Source: Labilibaculum sp032125735 (GTDB taxonomy: Bacteria > Bacteroidota > Bacteroidia > Bacteroidales > Marinifilaceae). From it: a stretch of 12,056 nt of DNA. Below, piece by piece: positions 6,440 through 12,056 of this stretch (position 1 is the first letter of the stretch; every line of letters starts with the position of its first letter). The stretch covers positions 1-12,056 of the forward strand of contig JAQBBZ010000088.1 in assembly GCA_032125735.1 (NCBI GenBank). The letters run 5' to 3'. The notes beneath the pieces are model-generated. The model saw nothing but the letters and a program-made list of their open reading frames with translations. It was not told where the DNA came from and ran no database searches. The position numbers and the translations under genes are program-made.

Positions 6440-7981
6440 ATGAGAACCATGAAGAGAGCGCTTATCAGTGTGTTTGATAAAACAAATGTTGTTGAATTTG
6501 CTAGAGAATTAACAAATTTAGGATGGGAAATTGTTTCAACGGGGGGGACATCTGCAAAATTTAAGGCCGAAGGAATTCCTGTTATGGATATTTCTGATCT
6601 GACTAAATTTCCGGAATGTTTTGATGGACGAGTAAAGACTTTACATCCAAATGTTGAAGGGGGGATTTTAGCTATTCGCGATAACGAAACCCATATTGCT
6701 CAAATGAATGAGTTAGGAATTGAACCTATTGATATCGTTGTTTGTAATTTGTATCCGTTTAAAGAAACGATCCTAAATCCTGAAGCAGGTCATGAAGAAA
6801 TTATTGAAAATATTGATATAGGGGGTCCAACAATGTTGAGAGCTGCTGCTAAAAATTACAAGTTTGTTAATGTAATTACTGATCCTGAAGATTATTCAAA
6901 AGTAATTGAAGAATTAAAATTAGGAGAAGACACAAGTTTAGAAACAAAAGAATATTTAGCAGCTAAGGTATTTGAGCATACAGCGCATTACGATGCTTTA
7001 ATTTCGGGATATTTTAATAAAAAACTCGGTATTACATCACCAAAAACATTAACGCTTACATACGAAAAGAAGCAAGATCTTCGTTACGGAGAGAACCCTC
7101 ATCAGAATGCAACTTTTTATAGCCAAATTCAAGAAACTGAAGGAACTTTAACCGCGGCTAAGAAAATTCATGGTAAAGAACTATCTTACAACAATATTGG
7201 TGATACCGATGGAGCATTGGAGACCTTGAAAGAATTTCAAGAGCCAACAATTGTAGCAACTAAGCATGCAAATCCTTGCGGAATTGGTAGTGCTGATACA
7301 ATTGCAGAAGCGTTTAAAAAGGCATACGATGCTGATCCTGTTTCTATTTTTGGTGGAATTATAGCTGCAAATAGAGAAATTGATAAGGCTACAGCTGAAA
7401 TGATGAGTGAGATTTTTCTTGAAGTAATTGTTGCACCATCTTTTAGCAAAGAAGCTTTAGAGGTATTAACAGCTAAAAAGAATTTAAGATTATTAGAATT
7501 GCCTGAAATTTCAAAATCAGATTATTCCTCGTTTAAAGGAAAAACGGTTTTAGGAGGTTTCTTGATTCAGGAATTGGATAAGGAATTAATTGGTGAAAAA
7601 TTAGAGGTGGTTACTGAAAGAAAACCATCAAAACAAGAAATGGAAGATTTGATGTTTGCGTGGAAAACAGTAAAACATGCAAAATCAAATGGAATTGCCA
7701 TAGCAAAGAATAAAACTACAAGTGGTGTTGGGCCAGGACAAGTTAGTCGTATATGGGCTTTAGAGAATGCCATTCGTCAGGGAGCAGATAGAATTGCGGG
7801 AAGTGTTTTGGCTTCTGATGCTTTTTTTCCATTCTCCGACTGTGTAGAAGCGGCTCATGCAGCTGGAATTACTGCTATTATTCAGCCTGGTGGCTCAATA
7901 AAAGATAAGGATTCTATTGAAGCAGCTAACAAATTTGGAATTGCTATGGTGTTCACAGGAATGAGACATTTTAAGCATTAA
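6440..7981 (+). CDS. purH: Bifunctional AICAR transformylase / IMP cyclohydrolase PurH
   Basis: PurH performs the last two steps of de novo purine synthesis in the cytoplasm: formylation of AICAR by 10-formyl-tetrahydrofolate, then ring closure of FAICAR to IMP. The 513 residues are close to family length. The N-terminal MGS-like cyclohydrolase domain (about 4-145) carries STGGTS (33-38), GRVKTLHP (63-70), NLYPF (103-107), IDIGGP (125-130) and AAAKN (135-139). The transformylase domain (about 200-513) carries LRYGENPHQN (214-223), the active-site KHANPCG (275-281), FGGIIAANRE (304-313), GVGPGQVSR (429-437) and the family-typical C-terminus MRHFKH. The segment after KTLHP reads NVEGGIL where many homologues have His before GGIL or AGIL. 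Start: ATG at 6440, or the ATG at 6449 (MKRALISVF), which also fits the family; neither has a Shine-Dalgarno. mreB follows 30 bases after the stop, with no terminator between. Confidence 0.97.
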   Translation: MRTMKRALISVFDKTNVVEFARELTNLGWEIVSTGGTSAKFKAEGIPVMDISDLTKFPECFDGRVKTLHPNVEGGILAIRDNETHIAQMNELGIEPIDIVVCNLYPFKETILNPEAGHEEIIENIDIGGPTMLRAAAKNYKFVNVITDPEDYSKVIEELKLGEDTSLETKEYLAAKVFEHTAHYDALISGYFNKKLGITSPKTLTLTYEKKQDLRYGENPHQNATFYSQIQETEGTLTAAKKIHGKELSYNNIGDTDGALETLKEFQEPTIVATKHANPCGIGSADTIAEAFKKAYDADPVSIFGGIIAANREIDKATAEMMSEIFLEVIVAPSFSKEALEVLTAKKNLRLLELPEISKSDYSSFKGKTVLGGFLIQELDKELIGEKLEVVTERKPSKQEMEDLMFAWKTVKHAKSNGIAIAKNKTTSGVGPGQVSRIWALENAIRQGADRIAGSVLASDAFFPFSDCVEAAHAAGITAIIQPGGSIKDKDSIEAANKFGIAMVFTGMRHFKH

Positions 7982-8011
7982 AGTATAACAGAGAAATATT
8001 ATAGCTACCAT

Positions 8012-9034
8012 ATGGGATTTTTTTCATTTTTAACTCAGGAGATTGCGATTGACTTGGGAACTGCAAATACAATTATTATCTGTAATGATAAAATTGTTGT
8101 TGACGAACCTTCAATTATTGCAATCGATCGTCGCACCGAAAAAATGGTTGCGATTGGCGAAAAAGCTCGTCAGATGCAGGGTAAAACTCACGGCAACCTG
8201 AAAACGATTCGTCCGCTTAGAGATGGGGTGATTGCCGATTTTAACGCTGCAGAGCAAATGATTCGTGGAATGATCAAGATGATCGACAAAAAGAAACGTT
8301 TGTTCCCACCATCGCTACGTATAGTGATCTGTATTCCTTCGGGAAGTACAGAGGTTGAAATGAGAGCGGTTCGTGATTCTTCGGAGCATGCTGGAGGACG
8401 TGATGTATACATGATTTACGAACCAATGGCTGCGGCTATCGGAATTGGTATTGATGTAGAAGCTCCTGAAGGAAATATGGTGGTGGATATTGGAGGTGGA
8501 ACAACTGAAATTGCAGTGGTTTCATTGGGCGGAATTGTAACCAATAAATCGATTCGTATTGCTGGAGACGATTTAACTTCTGATATACAGGAGTATATGC
8601 CTCATCAGCACAACATCAAAATTGGTGAAAGAACAGCTGAGGAAATAAAGATTCATGTAGGATCTGCATTGTCGGAATTGGAAGATCCACCAAATGATTT
8701 TCGTGTTCAAGGACCTAATCAAATGACCGCACTTCCTATCGAAGTACCTGTTTCATATCAGGAAATTGCTCATTGTCTGGAAAAATCACTTTCGAAAATT
8801 GAAATTGCAATTTTGAGTGCATTGGAGCAAACACCTCCAGAGCTATATGCCGATATTGTAAATAGAGGTATTTATCTTGCCGGTGGTGGAGCATTGCTTC
8901 GAGGATTAGATAAGCGGTTAACAGATAAACTAAATATCCCATTCCACATTGCAGAAGATCCTTTAAGGGCAGTTGCACGTGGTACTGGAATTGCTTTAAA
9001 GAATGTAGATAAGTTTTCGTTCCTGATGAGATAA
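8012..9034 (+). CDS. mreB: Rod shape-determining actin homologue MreB
   Basis: MreB is the bacterial actin that forms curved filaments on the inner face of the cytoplasmic membrane and steers the lateral peptidoglycan synthesis machinery. The 340 residues match the usual length. The actin-fold nucleotide site is complete: phosphate-1 loop DLGTANT (14-20), catalytic Glu in YEPMAAA (E137), phosphate-2 loop DIGGGTTE (159-166) and adenosine loop GIYLAGGGALLRG (286-298). The N-terminal MGFFSFL is hydrophobic and could serve as the membrane anchor. The ATG 30 bases after purH has no Shine-Dalgarno. A strong hairpin covers the stop codon, between this gene and mreC, and may raise the mreB to mreC ratio. 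It is followed by mreC, mreD and mrdA, its partners in the elongasome. Confidence 0.98.
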   Translation: MGFFSFLTQEIAIDLGTANTIIICNDKIVVDEPSIIAIDRRTEKMVAIGEKARQMQGKTHGNLKTIRPLRDGVIADFNAAEQMIRGMIKMIDKKKRLFPPSLRIVICIPSGSTEVEMRAVRDSSEHAGGRDVYMIYEPMAAAIGIGIDVEAPEGNMVVDIGGGTTEIAVVSLGGIVTNKSIRIAGDDLTSDIQEYMPHQHNIKIGERTAEEIKIHVGSALSELEDPPNDFRVQGPNQMTALPIEVPVSYQEIAHCLEKSLSKIEIAILSALEQTPPELYADIVNRGIYLAGGGALLRGLDKRLTDKLNIPFHIAEDPLRAVARGTGIALKNVDKFSFLMR

Positions 9035-9046
9035 TCAGGAATGAAA
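9015..9046 (+). terminator. Hairpin across the mreB stop codon, candidate attenuator between mreB and mreC
   Basis: TTTCGTTCCTGAT (9015-9027) pairs with ATCAGGAATGAAA (9034-9046): 13 pairs including one G-U, closing the six-base loop GAGATA. The mreB stop codon (TAA, 9032-9034) lies at the loop and right arm. CTTATTTT follows at 9047-9054, a modest U-rich tail. The layout fits a partial terminator or an mRNA-stabilising or processing structure. Complete termination is unlikely because mreC and mreD have no evident promoter of their own. Confidence 0.5.
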
Positions 9047-9080
9047 CTTATTTTGGTTTAACAGGGATTTGATTTTTTGA

Positions 9081-9908
9081 ATGAAGAATTTGCTGCATTT
9101 TATCGTGAGATTTCATTTTACGATTATATTTGTTATAATCGAGATTTTTTGCATGTCGTTGTTAGTCAGCTACAATAACTATCAAAAGAGTGAGTTCCTG
9201 AACTCAAGCAATGCTATTGCTGGAAATCTTTACAAGAAGGTTTCATCTACAACCGATTATTTGGCCTTAGCTGAAACCAATGAAGAATTAAATAGAGAAA
9301 ATGCCCACTTAAAAAATATTCTGTCAGATTCCTTTAAGATATCAGTTGATTCATCTGTACTGTATACTGATTCTCTATATCAGCAACAATACTTATACCG
9401 AAACGCTAAAATCATCAATAATTCAGTAAATAAGCAACTGAATTATATTACCCTGGATAAGGGTAGCCTACATGGAATTAAACCAGAAATGGCTGTTGTG
9501 ACAGCAAATGGTGTTGTAGGTGTGGTGAAAAGCGTGTCAAAAAATTTCTCAACTGCAATCTCCTTATTAAATGGTCGCATAAGTGTTTCTGCTAAAATTA
9601 AGAAAAACGATTATTTTGGTTCATTAACTTGGGACGGGAAAGATTACAAAACAGCACGATTGTTCGAGATTCCGGTTCATGTACCGATTCAACTGGGCGA
9701 TACCGTTGTTACAAGTGGGTTTTCAGCTATTTTCCCGGAAGGTTTGTTGTTGGGTACGATACAGGAGGTATTGCCAAGCTCTGGCGGTAATTTTCATGAA
9801 TTGATTATTGCCTTTACCAATGATTTTAAAAGCTTATCGTATGTTATGGTTATTAGTGATTTGATGAAGGCTGAACGAATAGAACTTGAGAAGGAGGAAT
9901 CTGAATGA
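9081..9908 (+). CDS. mreC: Rod shape-determining protein MreC
   Basis: MreC is a bitopic inner-membrane protein whose periplasmic part activates PBP2 and links it to MreB and MreD. The 275 residues show one N-terminal membrane helix (about 11-30), a periplasmic coiled coil rich in Asn, Glu and Leu (about 57-82) and the paired beta domains typical of the family. Conserved pieces are LDKGSLHGIKPEMAVV (125-140), NGVVGVV (143-149) and GDTVVTSGFSAIFPEGLLLG (206-225). The short acidic C-terminus ends in EKEESE, and its codons also form the Shine-Dalgarno for mreD. The ATG is 46 bases after the mreB stop, beyond the hairpin there, with no Shine-Dalgarno. The stop codon overlaps the mreD start (ATGA). 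Confidence 0.95.
   Translation: MKNLLHFIVRFHFTIIFVIIEIFCMSLLVSYNNYQKSEFLNSSNAIAGNLYKKVSSTTDYLALAETNEELNRENAHLKNILSDSFKISVDSSVLYTDSLYQQQYLYRNAKIINNSVNKQLNYITLDKGSLHGIKPEMAVVTANGVVGVVKSVSKNFSTAISLLNGRISVSAKIKKNDYFGSLTWDGKDYKTARLFEIPVHVPIQLGDTVVTSGFSAIFPEGLLLGTIQEVLPSSGGNFHELIIAFTNDFKSLSYVMVISDLMKAERIELEKEESE
9892..9897 (+). promoter_or_regulatory. Perfect Shine-Dalgarno (AGGAGG) for mreD
   Basis: AGGAGG lies seven bases before the mreD ATG, inside the last codons of mreC (AAG GAG GAA, encoding Lys-Glu-Glu). It is the only full-strength Shine-Dalgarno at good spacing among the starts in this window. It supports the mreD start that overlaps the mreC stop, though the Lys/Glu codons could create it by chance. 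Confidence 0.6.
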
Positions 9909-10408
9909 ATCAAATAGTCAAAAACATTGTGAGATTTGTGGTTCTTGTATTCATTCAAGTTGCCATTTTAAATAACATTCAGATAAGTGGTTTTTTAAAT
10001 CCTTATTTGTATATCTTATTTATATTACTGCTTCCATTTGAGACACCAAACTGGCTTTTGTTAGTCTTGTCCTTTTTTCTAGGATTAAGTGTTGATGTTT
10101 TTTCCAATACAGTAGGAATGCATGCTTCTGCAAGTGTTTTTATGGCCTACTTACGACCGTATATCCTCAATTTGTTATCGGTTAGAGATGGTTATGAACA
10201 AGGAACAACACCAAGTATTAAAGATTATGGCTTTGGCTGGTTTTTTAAGTATTGCATAATTTTGGTGGTAGCGCATCATGGTTTCTTATTTTTTATAGAA
10301 GTATTTTCGTTTACCAATCTAGGTGAAACCATTCAAAGAATAATTATTAGTACCTTTTTTACCTTAACTTTGCTAATTACATCTCAATACCTATTATTTA
10401 AAAAATAG
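9905..10408 (+). CDS. mreD: Rod shape-determining protein MreD
   Basis: MreD is a small polytopic inner-membrane subunit of the elongasome that works with MreC to control PBP2-RodA. The 167-residue protein is almost entirely hydrophobic, with about five or six membrane segments (roughly 8-25, 32-46, 50-66, 72-92, 114-134, 142-164). The family is poorly conserved in sequence; support comes from GLSVDVFSNTVGMHA (61-75), with the Asp and Gly typical of MreD, and from the position after mreC. Start and mreC stop overlap in ATGA, so translational coupling is likely. A perfect AGGAGG seven bases upstream confirms the start. mrdA begins 18 bases after the TAG stop. Confidence 0.92.
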   Translation: MNQIVKNIVRFVVLVFIQVAILNNIQISGFLNPYLYILFILLLPFETPNWLLLVLSFFLGLSVDVFSNTVGMHASASVFMAYLRPYILNLLSVRDGYEQGTTPSIKDYGFGWFFKYCIILVVAHHGFLFFIEVFSFTNLGETIQRIIISTFFTLTLLITSQYLLFKK

Positions 10409-10426
10409 ACTATTTAATATAACAAA

Positions 10427-12056
10427 ATGAATAATTTCTCAAACCGAAAATACATTATTGGCGGAATATTCATTTTCGTTGTTATTATTTTCATTTTACG
10501 TCTATTTAATCTTCAAATAATTGATGATACCTATAAACTATCTGCAGAGAATAATTCTCAACGCCAGGTAACGCAATATCCGGCAAGAGGATTAATTTAT
10601 GACAGAAACGGAAAATTGTTAGTCTATAATCAGGCCGCATATGATCTGATGGTGATCCCCAGACAGTTATCTGCGTTTGATACAACTGATTTTTGTAATT
10701 TATTAGGAATTGAAAAACTTGAAGTAATTAACGAAATAGCCAACGCAAAGCATTATTCCTATCGCAAGCCATCAATATTTTTAAAGCAGTTATCATCTGA
10801 AAGATATGCTGTTTTGCAAGAGAAGCTCTATAAATTTCCAGGTTTCTTTGTTCAGACCCGTACTCTGCGAAAATACCCACTGAAAAGTGCTGCTCATGCA
10901 TTAGGATATTTGAGGGAAGTTACCATTCAGGAAATAGAAAGCGATTCCTATTATCGCCAGGGAGATTATATTGGGAAAAGCGGAATAGAGCGAAGCTACG
11001 AAAAAGAGCTTCGCGGCGAGAAGGGGGTAAAGATATTTTGGGTTGATGTTTATAACCGAATAAAGGGATCGTTTCGAGATGGAAAGGCCGATAAAAATGC
11101 CGTATCGGGCAAGGATCTTAAAACGAGTTTAGATATTGATTTACAACAATATGGTGAGTTATTGATGCAAAACAAGAAAGGTGGAATTGTTGCTATTGAA
11201 CCTAGTACGGGCGAAATTTTGGCTAAAATATCCAGTCCGGGATATGATCCGGAAATGTTTGTTGGGCGAGCAATGAACAAGAATTATCAAATGATGGTTC
11301 AAAATGATTCCTTAAAACCTTTATTTGATCGTACCATGTTGGCGCTTTATCCTCCAGGTTCAATTTTTAAATTGGTAAATGCATTGGTTGCCCTTCAGGA
11401 AAATGTAATTAGTCCTGAGACAAGATTTGGATGTCAAAATGGTTATCATGCAGGGAATTTCACTATGAGATGTCATGCTCATAGCTCTCCTTTGGATCTG
11501 CGTCAAGCTATTCAGCAATCCTGTAATTCCTATTTTGCAAATGTATTTCGTTACATTCTTGAAAGTCCTAAGTTTGGTTCGGTTCAAAAAGGATATGTTA
11601 CATGGAGAAAACATGTTACATCATTTGGTTTTGGTAGTAAACTTGGTATCGATATCGAGAATGAAAAATCAGGTTCTATTCCAACGAACGAATATTATAT
11701 AAAAAAATATCGTGATAATTGGAGAGCTTTAAATGCAATTTCGCTTGCTATTGGGCAGGGTGAATTGCAGATAACTCCAATGCAAATGGCGAATATGGTA
11801 GTTGCAATTGCCAATCGAGGATTTTATTATATACCTCATATCGTAAAATCAGTTGGTGATAAGGAAGGAATTGACGCAAAGTATTTAGAGAAACATTTCA
11901 CGAGTATAGATTCGGACAATTTCACGCCGGTAATTGACGGTATGGAAATGGTTGTAACGGGAGGAGCAGGAAGTACTGGAACATTAGCCGCGGTAAAAGA
12001 TATTCAGGTATGTGGGAAAACGGGTACCGTTCAGAATTCAGATCAGGCAGATCATT
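10427..12056 (+). CDS. mrdA: Penicillin-binding protein 2 (elongasome transpeptidase), 3' end outside window
   Basis: PBP2 is the class B transpeptidase that crosslinks peptidoglycan during side-wall growth, paired with RodA and activated by MreC. The frame is open for 543 residues to the window edge; the family is about 600-640 long, so some 60-100 residues are missing. Visible are a short cytoplasmic N-terminus, a membrane anchor (about 9-28), the pedestal domain starting with YPARGLIYDRNGKLL (51-65) and IGKSGIERSYEKELRG (182-197), and the transpeptidase domain with all three motifs: PPGSIFK with nucleophile S312 and K315, SCN (365-367) and KTG (531-533). Between the first two motifs is a Cys/His cluster (C336, H341, C349, H350, H352) that may bind metal. 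The ATG, 18 bases after mreD, has an A-rich leader (TATAACAAA) and no Shine-Dalgarno. rodA would be expected next, beyond the window. Confidence 0.97.
   Translation, partial: MNNFSNRKYIIGGIFIFVVIIFILRLFNLQIIDDTYKLSAENNSQRQVTQYPARGLIYDRNGKLLVYNQAAYDLMVIPRQLSAFDTTDFCNLLGIEKLEVINEIANAKHYSYRKPSIFLKQLSSERYAVLQEKLYKFPGFFVQTRTLRKYPLKSAAHALGYLREVTIQEIESDSYYRQGDYIGKSGIERSYEKELRGEKGVKIFWVDVYNRIKGSFRDGKADKNAVSGKDLKTSLDIDLQQYGELLMQNKKGGIVAIEPSTGEILAKISSPGYDPEMFVGRAMNKNYQMMVQNDSLKPLFDRTMLALYPPGSIFKLVNALVALQENVISPETRFGCQNGYHAGNFTMRCHAHSSPLDLRQAIQQSCNSYFANVFRYILESPKFGSVQKGYVTWRKHVTSFGFGSKLGIDIENEKSGSIPTNEYYIKKYRDNWRALNAISLAIGQGELQITPMQMANMVVAIANRGFYYIPHIVKSVGDKEGIDAKYLEKHFTSIDSDNFTPVIDGMEMVVTGGAGSTGTLAAVKDIQVCGKTGTVQNSDQADH

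Noticed and set aside
6541..6825. G-quadruplex formed by the purH G-runs
   Set aside because: The runs are more than 100 bases apart, much too far for a stable quadruplex; they are reported only as possible slippage tracts.
9047..9080. Own promoter for mreC after the hairpin (TTATTTTG)
   Set aside because: It misses the consensus at the second base and has no partner -33 element, so read-through from mreB is the simpler explanation.
10409..10426. Separate promoter for mrdA between mreD and mrdA
   Set aside because: The 18-base gap has no TAnnTTTG and is too short; the gene is best read as part of the upstream unit.
11360..11614. 84-codon minus-strand frame inside mrdA, with others at 11050-11280 and 11475-11702 (plus)
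   Set aside because: The mrdA frame is continuous and carries all three transpeptidase motifs across this stretch, so the alternative frames are shadows.
1..12056. Mobile element, CRISPR array, toxin-antitoxin or defence island
   Set aside because: No transposase, integrase, direct-repeat array or paired small genes are present; gene content is housekeeping throughout.

Overview
The window looks like ordinary core chromosome from a Bacteroidota bacterium, probably a Bacteroidia/Marinilabiliales-type marine or anaerobic lineage; the exact genus cannot be read from it. The basis is the AT-rich composition, the gene order purH-mreB-mreC-mreD-mrdA (a familiar arrangement in this phylum), promoter-like TAnnTTTG elements, and A-rich leaders without Shine-Dalgarno sequences in front of most starts.

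Region 1 (1-1573): the 3' two-thirds of a RecQ-family DNA helicase gene, cut by the left edge of the window. It ends at a symmetrical hairpin that probably terminates transcription from both sides.

Region 2 (1573-3775, minus strand): two genes one base apart. The upstream one encodes a multi-spanning flippase-like (lysylphosphatidylglycerol synthase TM/UPF0104) membrane protein with a TTG start. The downstream one encodes a 393-residue YghO-like protein with a GNAT-like C-terminal half. Together they suggest a lipid or envelope function, possibly sphingolipid-related, but that is inference.

Region 3 (3776-6167, plus strand): a divergent intergenic region with one promoter-like element per direction, then rsmA/ksgA (16S rRNA dimethyltransferase) and mgtE (Mg2+ channel), 24 bases apart.

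Region 4 (6168-12056, plus strand): a 272-base spacer holding a weak terminator candidate, a good -7 promoter element and a possibly structured leader. It is followed by purH (last two steps of IMP synthesis) and the elongasome genes mreB, mreC, mreD and mrdA (PBP2, cut by the right edge). MreB filaments, MreC/MreD and PBP2 act together in lateral peptidoglycan synthesis; purH appears to share their transcript.

I see no mobile element, CRISPR array, tRNA or rRNA, and no clear sign of an undescribed system. The points most worth a second look are the YghO-like/flippase-like lipid pair, a 13-bp hairpin across the mreB stop codon, a perfect Shine-Dalgarno before mreD in a genome region that otherwise lacks them, a Cys/His cluster in PBP2 near its active site, and three long G-runs clustered in the 5' end of purH.
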